DNA of 30,715 nucleotides from an uncultured Campylobacter sp. (GTDB taxonomy: Bacteria; Campylobacterota; Campylobacteria; Campylobacterales; Campylobacteraceae), in NCBI GenBank assembly GCA_947090385.1, contig CAMUNZ010000006.1, positions 1-30,715 of the forward strand, in the 5' to 3' direction. Below the pieces are notes generated by a model. That model did no database searches, had not been told where the DNA came from, and saw only the letters and a program-made list of their open reading frames with translations. The translations under genes and the position numbers were made by a program. Shown here in pieces: positions 1 through 6,622 of the stretch. The number at the start of each line of letters is the position of its first letter. The first letter of the stretch is position 1.

Positions 1-729
1 GCTAAAAAGAACATAGAAATTTATAAAAAACTTTTAAAAATCGCAAAATTAAAGGGTGGAATTGATGATATAAATTTTATTTATGAAATTTCAGAAGATA
101 AGGCGCTAATTTTTAAAAAATCAGAAGTAAAACACAGAAAAAGCGTCACGGATAAAAACAGACTTTTGCAAATTATAAAAATTGTAAAAAACTCGCATAT
201 AAACGAAACTTTAAAAAATCTTTTTTTGTTTAATCTTTTGACCGTCCAGCGCCCACATCAAATAAGAGAACTCACGTGGGATAGGATAAAAGACGGTTTT
301 ATTTATTTTTACGAAAACAATAATAAAACAAAAATAAACGCAAGGCTTCCGCTATGTAAAAAAGCCGTTGAAATTTTAGATTATCAAAAAAGTTTAACAG
401 GCGGCGACGGAATAGTTTTTAAATCTAATGTTATTTCAAAAATAAACGGCGATAAATTTAGCGAAACGGCGCTTTTAACGGCGCTTAAAAAGTTAAAAAT
501 AAACGATTTTCATATACACGGAATTCGTGGAAGTTTTGCTACTTTTGCGATTAGAGAGAGTGAGAATTTTGACGGCGTTTTAAGAGCGAAATTTGACAAA
601 CGAATAATTGACGAAATTTTGCTTCATACGCCTAAAAATGAAGTAGATAAGGCATATTTTAGAGATTTTAACTCCGCGGAGCATTTAAGAATTTTAAAAT
701 GGTGGGCGGAGTTTTTAGGATTTGAATGA
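1..729 (+). CDS. int: Tyrosine-recombinase integrase, 5' end cut by window edge
   Basis: This is the C-terminal 242 residues of a phage integrase; the frame is open to base 1, so the start lies to the left. The tyrosine-recombinase catalytic set is visible: first Arg in QRPHQIRELTW (codon at 250), His-x-x-Arg in HIHGIRG (517-528), the third-box His in LLHT (625) and the nucleophilic Tyr in KAYFRD (655). The spacing resembles the P4-like integrase family. It would catalyse site-specific integration and, with an excisionase, excision. It reads inward from the left end, so the attachment site should lie upstream, outside the window. Its stop abuts the end of the convergent xis-like gene with no base between them. 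A TTG at 166 is internal and not the start. Confidence 0.93.
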   Translation, partial: AKKNIEIYKKLLKIAKLKGGIDDINFIYEISEDKALIFKKSEVKHRKSVTDKNRLLQIIKIVKNSHINETLKNLFLFNLLTVQRPHQIRELTWDRIKDGFIYFYENNNKTKINARLPLCKKAVEILDYQKSLTGGDGIVFKSNVISKINGDKFSETALLTALKKLKINDFHIHGIRGSFATFAIRESENFDGVLRAKFDKRIIDEILLHTPKNEVDKAYFRDFNSAEHLRILKWWAEFLGFE

Positions 730-930
730 TTATTTTTTGCTTTCAATGTAATTTTTAACGTCATCTTCAAGCCATTCAAGCGGATATCTTATAACGCCGT
801 TAAATACGATATAACGCGGGATAAAATCCCAGATTTCTTTTGCGTTTTGAGCGCGCATTTTTGCTAAAATGTTGCTGTTTTCAGAATAGCCCAAATATTT
901 TGACGCTTCTTTTTGTGTTAATAATCTCAT
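730..930 (-). CDS. Small HTH protein, probable excisionase/AlpA-like
   Basis: This 66-residue protein has an N-terminal MerR/AlpA-like helix-turn-helix (LLTQKEASKYLGYSENSN) followed by a probable wing containing IRYPLEWLEDDVKNYI. That layout is usual for phage excisionases and AlpA-type activators. An AAAGG ribosome site lies before the ATG. It is the last gene of the leftward early operon and sits tail-to-tail with the integrase, which fits a role in excision directionality. The family is recognised from pattern only; it could instead be a transcription factor. Confidence 0.6.
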   Translation of the reverse strand: MRLLTQKEASKYLGYSENSNILAKMRAQNAKEIWDFIPRYIVFNGVIRYPLEWLEDDVKNYIESKK

Positions 931-939
931 TTTAAGCCT

Positions 940-1338
940 TTAAAATGGAATGTTTTCATCGGAAGTATAATAATCATCTTTTTTATCGTTATTATTTGCT
1001 TGATTGCTGTTTTCTTGCTTATTATAAAGCATTTGTAAGCTTTCTACTATCACGCTATGGCTCGTTTTTGTTTGCCCTGCGTTATCGCTCCATTGATTAA
1101 ATTTTAGCCGTCCTTCGATTAAAACTTTGCTACCTTTTTTTAAATAATTTTTAGCGATATCAGCTAAAACGCCAAAAAGAACGATATTAATAAATAAAAC
1201 TTCTTCTTTTTTTGTGCCATCTTGACTTTTAAATTTGCGATTTACTGCGATTGAAGAAGTTGCAAATTTAACACCGTTTGCCTGTTTTATCTCTATGTTT
1301 TTGCATAAATTTCCTAATAAAATTACTTTGTTAAACAT
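940..1338 (-). CDS. ssb: Single-stranded DNA-binding protein
   Basis: The 132-residue protein opens with the typical SSB OB-fold start (MFNKVILLGNLCKNIEIK) and keeps conserved blocks such as FINIVLFGVLADIAKNYLKKGSKVLIEGRL. After a Q/N-rich linker (about residues 106-118) it ends in the acidic tip DENIPF, the usual docking peptide for replication and repair partners. It coats single-stranded DNA during phage replication and recombination. It lies in the early operon with the exonuclease and ERF annealase, as expected for a phage recombination module. Confidence 0.95.
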   Translation of the reverse strand: MFNKVILLGNLCKNIEIKQANGVKFATSSIAVNRKFKSQDGTKKEEVLFINIVLFGVLADIAKNYLKKGSKVLIEGRLKFNQWSDNAGQTKTSHSVIVESLQMLYNKQENSNQANNNDKKDDYYTSDENIPF

Positions 1339-1341
1339 CTT

Positions 1342-1524
1342 TTAACCTTTATTTAAATAATATTCACTTTCGATAAATTCCAAATGCTGCTTTAACTCAT
1401 CTTTTGATAATTCAGCATAGCTTTTAGGCTCGTTTTTATCGTTTAGCGGATAGTTTAAATCCGCGTATTTAAAAAGAAATTTTAAGCCATAAAGACCTAG
1501 CATATACGGCTTAAAATAAATCAT
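1342..1524 (-). CDS. Hypothetical 60-residue phage protein
   Basis: I chose the ATG at 1524 because AGGGG lies seven bases upstream. A longer reading back to 1665 overlaps the exonuclease gene and begins with a low-quality basic stretch. The protein starts MIYFKPYMLGLYGLKFLFKYADLNYP and ends in an acidic, probably helical tail (KDELKQHLEFIESEYYLNKG). No family is recognised. It lies 3 bases upstream of ssb in the early operon, so it is probably co-translated with it. About 80 bases between it and the exonuclease gene contain only a short TGCGA/TCGCA dyad. Confidence 0.6.
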   Translation of the reverse strand: MIYFKPYMLGLYGLKFLFKYADLNYPLNDKNEPKSYAELSKDELKQHLEFIESEYYLNKG

Positions 1525-1603
1525 TTTATCCCCTAAGTCGATTTTTGCTATTCGTATTTGTGCGAAATCTCGCAAAATGCCGTGTGCGCATCTATTTTGG
1601 GGA

Positions 1604-2464
1604 CTAGTTTTGGGCGAGTTTAATCGCCCAGCTTGTTGTAGTTTTTTCGTATTCTTTTGACACATTTAATTTATTATCCATTAAGAATTTTTTATAATCC
1701 GTAGTTGTGCGATTTACCGGAAAAACTAAAATATTATAAAATTTAGTTTTTTCACCGTTTGCCATATCTATTAGCTGTTTTTTAATCTCGTTTTCTTGCT
1801 CTTGTAATTCTTGTTTTTGTGCTAAAATAGCCGTTAAATCATCGGTTAAGGCTTTTATCCCTAAATTGTCATTGTTTTCGTTTATAACCTTTTCAAGTAA
1901 TGGCAACGGCTTATCTTTAAACTCTTTTTCAAATTCATCCCATTTTTTTAAAATCTCTTTTTGAACTTCTTCATTTGGCAAAACGATACAATAGACGCAC
2001 TCTTTTTCTTCTGGATTTTGCGCCACAAAATAGCATTTTTTCGCGCCACTGCATAAAAGCTGTTGTTGGACTTGTAAAAAGTATTTTAGTGAAGGTTCGT
2101 TATTTGCCTTTATAAAATCAAACTCGTTTTTTGAAGATTTAAGCTCACAAATTTCGTCGCCTTTTTCGTTTATGCCGTCCAAACTAGCGCTTAATCTTGT
2201 ATCATCGTCATAAACAAAAACGGCCGGCTCAAACTGATTATCTGATACAAAATTTGCATAAAAACGGATATTTTCTTCGGCCTCTTGTCCTCTTTTCATC
2301 GCTTCATTTTGAAAAACTTTTAAATCGCCGTATTTTATATGTGCTAATTTCTCTCGTCCGTTAAATCCTACACCAAATAAATCACCCACTTCACTTGCGT
2401 TAAAATGGCCTTTCCTGTATTCTTGCCATTCGTCTGTGTTTTGAAATAAAAATTTTATCTGCAT
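1604..2464 (-). CDS. YqaJ/lambda-exo-type recombination nuclease
   Basis: The 286-residue protein resembles YqaJ viral recombinases. The N-terminus WQEYRKGHFNASEVGDLFG matches the usual start. The nuclease core has the acidic set LDGI (Asp), ICELKSS (Glu-x-Lys) and QVQQQLLCSG. A coiled-coil-like segment follows (about residues 210-240). Such enzymes digest one strand of double-stranded ends so that an annealase can pair the exposed DNA; ERF, further upstream in this operon, is the likely partner and SSB is nearby. AAAGGA precedes the ATG. A perfect dyad, TGGGCGA/TCGCCCA with a six-base loop, lies near the 3' end at 1611-1630 but has no T-run. Confidence 0.85.
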   Translation of the reverse strand: MQIKFLFQNTDEWQEYRKGHFNASEVGDLFGVGFNGREKLAHIKYGDLKVFQNEAMKRGQEAEENIRFYANFVSDNQFEPAVFVYDDDTRLSASLDGINEKGDEICELKSSKNEFDFIKANNEPSLKYFLQVQQQLLCSGAKKCYFVAQNPEEKECVYCIVLPNEEVQKEILKKWDEFEKEFKDKPLPLLEKVINENNDNLGIKALTDDLTAILAQKQELQEQENEIKKQLIDMANGEKTKFYNILVFPVNRTTTDYKKFLMDNKLNVSKEYEKTTTSWAIKLAQN

Positions 2465-2475
2465 TTTGTATCCTT

Positions 2476-3138
2476 TTAAAAAAGTTGATTTAAAATATCG
2501 ATGTTGTAAGTATTTACGCGCCCGTATCTAGGGTCGATAACTGCACCCATAAACGCACCTTGCTCTTTGCTTAATTTTGTAGCTTTTTTACCAATTACTG
2601 CTGAGTTATACGAATTTGCTTTTATGCCTTTTAAATTTGCATAAGCAATCACCGTCATATAATTATCATTATTTAAAAGCCTGTTTATGTTGTGTTTTGT
2701 TTTTAGCTGCTCTTTTGCTAAATCGTCCGTTTTATTTTCTAAGGCTTTTACTGCTTTTTCTTGCTCGACTAGATTTTTAATCGTAGCTTGTAAAATTTCA
2801 AGCGAACTTAAAGGCTTTTTATACTCTTTCTCGACTTCTATAAAATATTTTCTTATCATCTTACCAATTTCGTTTTTTTCTAGCATACAAAACTCTTTAG
2901 CTAAATCTAGCGAGATGATGTATTCTATGCGTGAAGTTGCTCCAATTTCTCGCTCCATTTTTTTGTGGAACGACGTAAAATCGTAGTTTTCGACGGCTTG
3001 CGTGTCATCAAGTCGCTTTTTTATCCATGTTGAAAAATCCTGTTTGCTTTGTAGTTTTTCGTGTAAATTTCTTGCATTGACTGAGTTTATCTCAGCGCCG
3101 CCGATTTGTGTTTTTGAAATTTCGATTAAACTTGTCAT
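2476..3138 (-). CDS. AntA-type phage antirepressor
   Basis: This 220-residue protein has an AntA/AntB domain in its first ~100 residues (NARNLHEKLQSKQDFSTWIK ... FTSFHKK ... EYIISLDLAKEFCMLEKNE). A coiled coil follows (about 110-150), then a C-terminal domain with NNDNYMTVIAYANLKGIK. Antirepressors of this type bind or displace phage repressors, or act as regulators produced late in induction. It follows rha copy 1 by 13 bases with an AAAGGAG ribosome site, so the cassette promoter at 4026-4054 probably drives it too. The exact target cannot be read from sequence. Confidence 0.85.
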   Translation of the reverse strand: MTSLIEISKTQIGGAEINSVNARNLHEKLQSKQDFSTWIKKRLDDTQAVENYDFTSFHKKMEREIGATSRIEYIISLDLAKEFCMLEKNEIGKMIRKYFIEVEKEYKKPLSSLEILQATIKNLVEQEKAVKALENKTDDLAKEQLKTKHNINRLLNNDNYMTVIAYANLKGIKANSYNSAVIGKKATKLSKEQGAFMGAVIDPRYGRVNTYNIDILNQLF

Positions 3139-3151
3139 CTTTTCTCCTTTA

Positions 3152-3748
3152 TTAAAATTTATTTTTTAAAAAAACATCGCCGCATAAATTTGCCATTATG
3201 CTTTGAATTTCTATATAAGCCTCGCTTATTTTTTTGTTTGCTCGTCCTAGCAAAATAACCGCTTCTTCGTTCTTTTTCTCTCTTAAAATTTGCTGTTTTA
3301 AAGATAAAATTTCATCATTTTTTTGTGAAATTTGACTTTTATAATCGTTTATTTGATTATTATGTGAAATTTGCATAGCTTTTAAATTTGAAATTTCACC
3401 TATATAACTGCTAAATTTAAGCCGTTTATTTTCATCTAAAAGCTTGTTAAACGCTTTTATAAACTCAACTTTAAATTTATAAGCTTTCTCACCCGTAAAA
3501 CCCATCACTAAAAGGCAAAAGCCATCTTTGGTAAGGTTGTAGCAGGGTTGCTTTCGCCCCTTGCTATCTGTGTAAAAAGTAAGCTGAAAATTCAGCTCAT
3601 TAAAATTGCTAAAAGGTAAATTCTTGATGGTTTTTAAAATATCTTTATGCTGTTTTTCAAAAACCTTCGAAAGGCTTAATGTGTTACAAAATATCAACTC
3701 ATTTTCAACTACAAATTCAACATTTACATCATTAATTAAAGCATTCAT
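3152..3748 (-). CDS. Rha family phage regulatory protein, copy 1
   Basis: The 198-residue protein has an N-terminal Rha domain (about residues 8-105) with the hallmarks SKVFEKQHKDILKTI, CYNLTKDGFCLLVMGFTGEKA and FKVEFIKAFNKL. A long coiled coil follows, then a conserved tail (ILLGRANKKISEAYIEIQ). Rha proteins are phage regulators; the phi80 type interferes with growth in hosts lacking IHF. A second copy lies at 5912-6535 and the first codons of a third at 30683. The C-terminal halves of copies 1 and 2 are nearly identical and the N-termini differ, suggesting changed target specificity. Its ATG overlaps the stop of the tiny gene upstream, so translation is probably coupled. Confidence 0.9.
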   Translation of the reverse strand: MNALINDVNVEFVVENELIFCNTLSLSKVFEKQHKDILKTIKNLPFSNFNELNFQLTFYTDSKGRKQPCYNLTKDGFCLLVMGFTGEKAYKFKVEFIKAFNKLLDENKRLKFSSYIGEISNLKAMQISHNNQINDYKSQISQKNDEILSLKQQILREKKNEEAVILLGRANKKISEAYIEIQSIMANLCGDVFLKNKF

Positions 3749-3825
3749 TTGTCACCGCCAAAATTAAAAACATAAATAGTTAAAATACCTAACGATAACA
3801 TCGTTAAAACTAATGCTACTTCCAT
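3745..3825 (-). CDS. Tiny membrane peptide B of cassette 1 (26 aa)
   Basis: This 26-codon frame begins MEVALVLTMLSLGILTIYVF and ends NFGGDK: one hydrophobic segment with an acidic N-terminus. AAAGGA lies seven bases before the ATG, and its TGA overlaps the ATG of rha copy 1. Cassette 2 has a counterpart at the same place (6532-6609) with a different sequence but the same length, topology, ribosome site and overlap. That repetition is the main support for its being a gene. It may couple or meter rha translation, or make a membrane peptide. It matches no family I know. Confidence 0.6.
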   Translation of the reverse strand: MEVALVLTMLSLGILTIYVFNFGGDK

Positions 3826-3839
3826 TTTTATATCCTTTA

Positions 3840-3848
3840 TGGTAAAAT
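3840..3848 (+). promoter_or_regulatory. Extended -10 promoter on the opposite strand, cassette 1
   Basis: TGGTAAAAT reads rightwards, against the operon, just upstream of the peptide B ribosome site. The same position in cassette 2 has TGGTATAAT. TGnTATAAT is a strong extended -10 box for vegetative sigma in Campylobacterota. A transcript would start near 3855-3858 and run antisense through the peptide A gene. No -35 box was sought because extended -10 promoters often lack one. Confidence 0.45.
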
Positions 3849-3857
3849 AGCTATTGT

Positions 3858-3958
3858 GTGTAAGTGATGAGTGGCTAACGCCACCCACCAAGAACTAAAA
3901 TTGCAGCCGTTATCTGCAAGATTAGCAAAACAATTTCTAAGGTTAGCTTGACCTTTTT
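3858..3958 (+). ncRNA. Candidate antisense RNA opposite peptide A of cassette 1
   Basis: Inferred transcript of about 100 nt from the TGGTAAAAT promoter. It would include the TTGCAG/CTGCAA stem (3901-3919) and could end at the small AAGGT/ACCTT hairpin plus T-run (3939-3958). It would be complementary to all of the peptide A coding region except its first few bases. The arrangement resembles antisense RNAs of type I toxin-antitoxin loci such as IsoA of Helicobacter. It is predicted from sequence only, and the terminator stem is short. Confidence 0.3.
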
Positions 3959-3961
3959 CAT
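3875..3961 (-). CDS. Tiny hydrophobic peptide A of cassette 1 (28 aa), toxin-like
   Basis: The 28-residue peptide starts MKKVKLTLEIVLLILQITAA and ends ILVLGGWR: a basic N-terminus followed by one membrane-spanning helix. AAAAGG lies nine bases before the ATG. It is the first gene after the perfect promoter at 4026-4054, with a leader of roughly 58 bases. GTGTAAG in the mRNA between ribosome site and start can pair with CTTACAC just after the stop, which could hide the start. A GTGGC/GCCAC hairpin spans the stop. Size, charge and mRNA architecture resemble AapA-type type I toxins; toxicity is inferred, not shown. Confidence 0.55.
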   Translation of the reverse strand: MKKVKLTLEIVLLILQITAAILVLGGWR

Positions 3962-3985
3962 TGTCTTACACCTTTTAGCGAATTT

Positions 3986-4020
3986 CAAAGGTTGGGGATT
4001 AATTACATCAACCTTTGATG
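3986..4020. repeat. Nested inverted repeats at the cassette 1 transcript start
   Basis: CAAAGGTTG (3986-3994) and CAACCTTTG (4009-4017) form a perfect 9-base inverted repeat. Nested in it, CATCAA-CCT-TTGATG (4006-4020) is a perfect 15-base palindrome beginning almost at the predicted transcript start. It could be an operator for the adjacent HTH protein or a 5'-terminal RNA stem-loop. Cassette 2 has an unrelated palindrome at the same place. Confidence 0.6.
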
Positions 4021-4025
4021 TCGTA

Positions 4026-4054
4026 ATTATATAATAATATTAAATAAATGTCAA
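4026..4054 (-). promoter_or_regulatory. Consensus sigma-70 promoter of cassette 1
   Basis: Read leftwards, TTGACA (4054-4049) is followed after exactly 17 bases by TATAAT (4031-4026), a perfect consensus promoter. Transcription should start near 4019 and cover peptide A, peptide B, rha copy 1 and probably antA. The same promoter, also with a 17-base spacer, occurs in cassette 2. Confidence 0.85.
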
Positions 4055-4102
4055 TAGTTTAGTTAATTGTTTTAAATAAATTTATATAAAAAGTTGAAAA
4101 TT

Positions 4103-4130
4103 TTAATTGGCGAATTTTTGCGCCAATTAA
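4103..4130 (-). terminator. Probable intrinsic terminator of HTH gene 1
   Basis: TTAATTGGCG/CGCCAATTAA is a perfect 10-base stem with an 8-base loop, directly after the HTH stop codon. Reading leftwards it is followed by AATTTTCAACTTTTTATA, a moderate T-rich tail. It separates the HTH transcript from the cassette promoter 50 bases on. Confidence 0.6.
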
Positions 4131-4373
4131 TTATTTTAAGTCTAGTAGTTTTTTAAGCACATTTTTTAAATTGTCGGCGTCTTTTATTTTTTTTTCAAGC
4201 TCATTTATTTTATACAAAAGGGCTATAGATTTTTCTAAATTTTCGCTAATTTTTCCAGTCGATGATATTGTTTTTAAAGCACCTTCACTATACCCTATAA
4301 GCTCCCCTAATTGTTTGTAAGTCAAATTTAGCTCCCTACAAACCTTTTTTACTATGTTTTCATCTGCTGTCAT
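4131..4373 (-). CDS. Small HTH regulator, cassette 1 (80 aa)
   Basis: The N-terminal half carries a helix-turn-helix (ELNLTYKQLGELIGYSEGAL) that is almost identical in the paralogue at 6931-7155. The C-terminal half is a K/E/L-rich coiled coil, probably for dimerisation. It is likely a phage repressor of the Cro/CI or XRE sort. It sits just upstream of the strong cassette promoter and its palindrome, so it is the natural candidate to control that promoter. AAGGA, overlapping the end of dinD, precedes its ATG. The start MTADENI also occurs in the broken copy at 5445. Confidence 0.75.
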   Translation of the reverse strand: MTADENIVKKVCRELNLTYKQLGELIGYSEGALKTISSTGKISENLEKSIALLYKINELEKKIKDADNLKNVLKKLLDLK

Positions 4374-4376
4374 CTT

Positions 4377-5186
4377 TTAATCCTTTTTCTCATCTATCTT
4401 TTTAAACTTCTTATCAACCTTTTTTAGCTCTTTTGATACTTCTTTTATGTGCTCTTTTCTAGCTAACATTTCAGGGCGAACGCCATCATTTTCTATCATT
4501 ATGTTTCTTACCTTTCGCCCGACCTCATAAGCTGTATTTTCTAAGTTTTTTTGACCATAAATTTTATTTGTTTCAATTTTTGCTTTTGTTTCTTGAAGTC
4601 TAAATAGATTGGCTGCTAATTCACGGCTACCCATAAAGTCAAAGACATTACTTTTATTATCAAGTCCTTTTATACGCCTTAACTCAGCTAAGCCCATATT
4701 ATACATACCCATATAACCTTTATTTTGGAAAAAAGCGTAATTTGTAACGCCGTGAGTTTTAGCAACTCCACTAAGAGCCGTATTTGCTCCTTTTGTTTTT
4801 TCTCTTATTTCAAGGCGTTCTAATTGCTCACTTTCTATGTGACTATAAATAGCATCAGCTATGGTTGCAAAATATCCTTGAGCTAACGCAACCCGTGGCT
4901 TTTTAATATCAGCGTTCATAGAGATTAAAAAGCAACCAAACCTTGACAATTTATAATCTGAATTATCATCATTTGGTCTTATGTGTTCTAAAACATTATG
5001 CCCTATGCTGACACATACGCTTATTGCTTTATTTATAGCTTTGCTCATAGATTTTACACTATCATACTCAAGCATAGTAGCAAGTTCGCTAGCAAGCCAA
5101 TAAGTAGAGCCATTTTTATGTGAAGATAACTCAAATTTATCATTTTCTATATTTTGTATATCAAATAGCGTTAATTCATTTTTCAT
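4377..5186 (-). CDS. dinD: DinD-family (DNA-damage-inducible protein D) protein
   Basis: The 269-residue protein matches the DinD family through its whole length. It has the N-terminal block YWLASELATMLEYDSVKSM, then DYKLSRFGCFLISMNAD and KKPRVALAQGYFATIAD, then the central GVAKTHGVTNYAFFQNKGYMGMY segment (residues about 142-165). It ends in a lysine-rich coiled tail. Escherichia coli DinD is SOS-induced and inhibits RecA-mediated strand exchange. In a prophage it could modulate recombination or RecA-dependent induction. AAAGG precedes the ATG, and its end overlaps the ribosome site of HTH gene 1. A fragment of a second dinD 3' end lies at 5449-5490. Confidence 0.85.
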   Translation of the reverse strand: MKNELTLFDIQNIENDKFELSSHKNGSTYWLASELATMLEYDSVKSMSKAINKAISVCVSIGHNVLEHIRPNDDNSDYKLSRFGCFLISMNADIKKPRVALAQGYFATIADAIYSHIESEQLERLEIREKTKGANTALSGVAKTHGVTNYAFFQNKGYMGMYNMGLAELRRIKGLDNKSNVFDFMGSRELAANLFRLQETKAKIETNKIYGQKNLENTAYEVGRKVRNIMIENDGVRPEMLARKEHIKEVSKELKKVDKKFKKIDEKKD

Positions 5187-5281
5187 ATCTAACCTTTAAG
5201 AGTAGTTGAGTTATTTTACTAAAATTTAGCTTTTGAAGTGGTAAAAATACTAATCGCCCGATCAAGCTTTGCAAGTCCGCA

Positions 5282-5490
5282 TTAATCAGGCTTTGCAGGG
5301 ATTTGATCTAGCCTTGCGTTTCCTCTTGGTTCTCTACCTAATGCCCTAAAAACTCCACTATGAGTTATAATTCTAGTATTTTGGTATCACCCAAATTTAA
5401 AGCGCCATCAGCTAGTGACCTTATTATGTTCTCATCTGCTGTCATCTTTTAATCTTCCTTCTCATTATTAGCCTTTTTGAAGCGTTTAAA
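5282..5490 (-). pseudogene. Decayed dinD-end / HTH-start / P63C-like fragment
   Basis: Reading leftwards, 5490-5449 encodes FKRFKKANNEKED then stop, matching the dinD C-terminus (FKKIDEKKD). After the same spacing as in the intact pair, an ATG at 5445 starts MTADENII, matching HTH gene 1. The frame then changes character (DGALNLGDTKILEL, stop at 5365), and one frame over it reads HSGVFRALGREPRGN up to a stop at 5282. The latter parts resemble the start of P63C-type phage proteins, a pattern-based and tentative assignment. The 5187-5531 stretch holds nothing else I recognise apart from two similar CTTTGCA-containing repeats near 5260 and 5290. Confidence 0.55.
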
Positions 5491-5531
5491 CTATATGAAT
5501 TTTATTATTTTAACCTTAAAGGCGTTTTATT

Positions 5532-5924
5532 TTAAACGCCTTCTTTAAATGCCTTTCTTAAAAGCTCACGATTTTGAAGCATATTTCCAACATTCGTTAT
5601 TTCATCTTTTTCCACAAGAGAACTTTCTAGATAAATATCTTTTTCGTCATTTCTTAAATAAAATTCATCACCTTTTTCATTACCAACGACTAAAAAATAT
5701 TCATCATTAGAATTTTTTAAGATATCGCCTTCATAAATTTCTTTATTTTCTATATCTTTTTGCCATGTATATCTCACAAAAATAACATCTTCAAATTTCT
5801 TTTTATATGTTTTATCCGTCAAACTATCATTTAATTTAACAGTTTTAACTTCAAAATTTAAATCAACAATGTTTTGAAAACCATTCTCTTCTTGATCCCA
5901 AATTTTAACTCTTACCATTTGCAT
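5532..5924 (-). CDS. YopX-family phage protein
   Basis: The 130-residue protein carries the YopX signature: a central YTWQKDIENKEIYEGDIL segment (about residues 51-68) followed by a beta-rich region with EYFLVVGN and FYLRNDEKD, and a helical C-terminus. YopX proteins are common in phages infecting Gram-positive bacteria and Campylobacter; their function is unknown. AAAGGA precedes the ATG, which overlaps the end of rha copy 2 by 13 bases, so the two are translated together from the cassette 2 promoter. Confidence 0.8.
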   Translation of the reverse strand: MQMVRVKIWDQEENGFQNIVDLNFEVKTVKLNDSLTDKTYKKKFEDVIFVRYTWQKDIENKEIYEGDILKNSNDEYFLVVGNEKGDEFYLRNDEKDIYLESSLVEKDEITNVGNMLQNRELLRKAFKEGV

Positions 5925-6535
5925 AGTTTATCCTTTAAATTTATTTTTAAAAAAACATCGCCGCATAAATTTGCCATTATGCTTTGAATTTCTATATAAG
6001 CCTCGCTTATTTTTTCATTTGCTCGTCCTAGCAAAATAACCGCCGTTTCGTTGCTTTTATCTCTTAAAATTTGCTGTTTTAAAGATAAAATTTCATCATT
6101 TTTTCGCAAAATTTGACTTTTATAATCGTTTATTTGATTATTTCGTGAAATTTGCATAGCTTTTAAATTTGCGATTTCGTCCATATAACTACCAAATTTA
6201 AGCCGTCTGTTTTCATCCAAAAGCTTATTAAAAGCATTTATAAACTCAACCTTGAATTTATAGGCTTTTTCACCCGTAAAACCCATTACCAAAAGGCAAA
6301 AGCCATCTTTGGTAAGGTTGTAGCAAGGTCTTGGCTTCCCTTGTTTGTCTAAATACTGTGTTTTTTCAAAGTTGATAAATTTAAACTCATCATTTGGTAA
6401 GTTTTCAACAGCTTTTAAAATATGGTCGTGTCTTTTTTCAAAAACCTTACTCAAAGCAAGGCTATCTATAAATACACTCTCATCACGACTTTTAAACTCA
6501 ACTTCAACACTATTTATCAAAACCAAAGCACTCAT
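5912..6535 (-). CDS. Rha family phage regulatory protein, copy 2
   Basis: I start this at the ATG at 6535 (MSALVLINSVEVEF) because AAAGGG lies six bases before it and it overlaps the stop of peptide B. The longer frame to 6607 only runs through that other gene. The Rha domain has SKVFEKRHDHILKAVENL and the same CYNLTKDGFCLLVMGFTGEKA block as copy 1, followed by a coiled coil nearly identical to copy 1. The first third has diverged. The C-terminus runs eight residues past the copy 1 end into the YopX start. A third rha start, with an almost identical first 26 bases, lies at 30683. Confidence 0.9.
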   Translation of the reverse strand: MSALVLINSVEVEFKSRDESVFIDSLALSKVFEKRHDHILKAVENLPNDEFKFINFEKTQYLDKQGKPRPCYNLTKDGFCLLVMGFTGEKAYKFKVEFINAFNKLLDENRRLKFGSYMDEIANLKAMQISRNNQINDYKSQILRKNDEILSLKQQILRDKSNETAVILLGRANEKISEAYIEIQSIMANLCGDVFLKINLKDKLCKW

Positions 6536-6609
6536 TTTTTGCCCTTTGTAAGTATTAAAACTAAATAACCAAGTAAAATAACTTCTACAACTTCTAAAAT
6601 TTCCCACAT
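6532..6609 (-). CDS. Tiny membrane peptide B of cassette 2 (25 aa)
   Basis: The 25-codon frame begins MWEILEVVEVILLGYLVLIL and ends TKGKK. AAGGAG lies seven bases upstream of the ATG, and the TGA overlaps the rha copy 2 ATG (ATGA). Topology is an acidic start, one hydrophobic helix and a basic end. Cassette 1 has a same-size counterpart at 3745-3825, and a third C-terminus reading VWIYKTKKDRK lies at the right window edge before the third rha start. Three occurrences at one position argue for selection. Function unknown. Confidence 0.65.
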   Translation of the reverse strand: MWEILEVVEVILLGYLVLILTKGKK

Positions 6610-6622
6610 TTTAAACTCCTTA

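Larger units (their letters stand above)
3858..3971 (-). repeat. Inverted-repeat arms flanking peptide A of cassette 1
   Basis: GTGTAAG (3858-3864) and CTTACAC (3965-3971) are perfect 7-base complements. One arm lies just before the peptide A start codon on the leftward mRNA and the other just after its stop. The same topology, with unrelated 10-base arms, occurs in cassette 2. Pairing would close the mRNA into a loop over the ribosome site. Confidence 0.5.

Noticed and set aside
1611..1630. Perfect TGGGCGA/TCGCCCA hairpin as a terminator
   Set aside because: It lies within the exonuclease coding region and has no T-run on either strand.
1342..1665. Long version of the gene before ssb (107 residues)
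   Set aside because: The extra 47 codons overlap the exonuclease gene and lack a ribosome site, while the ATG at 1524 has a good one.
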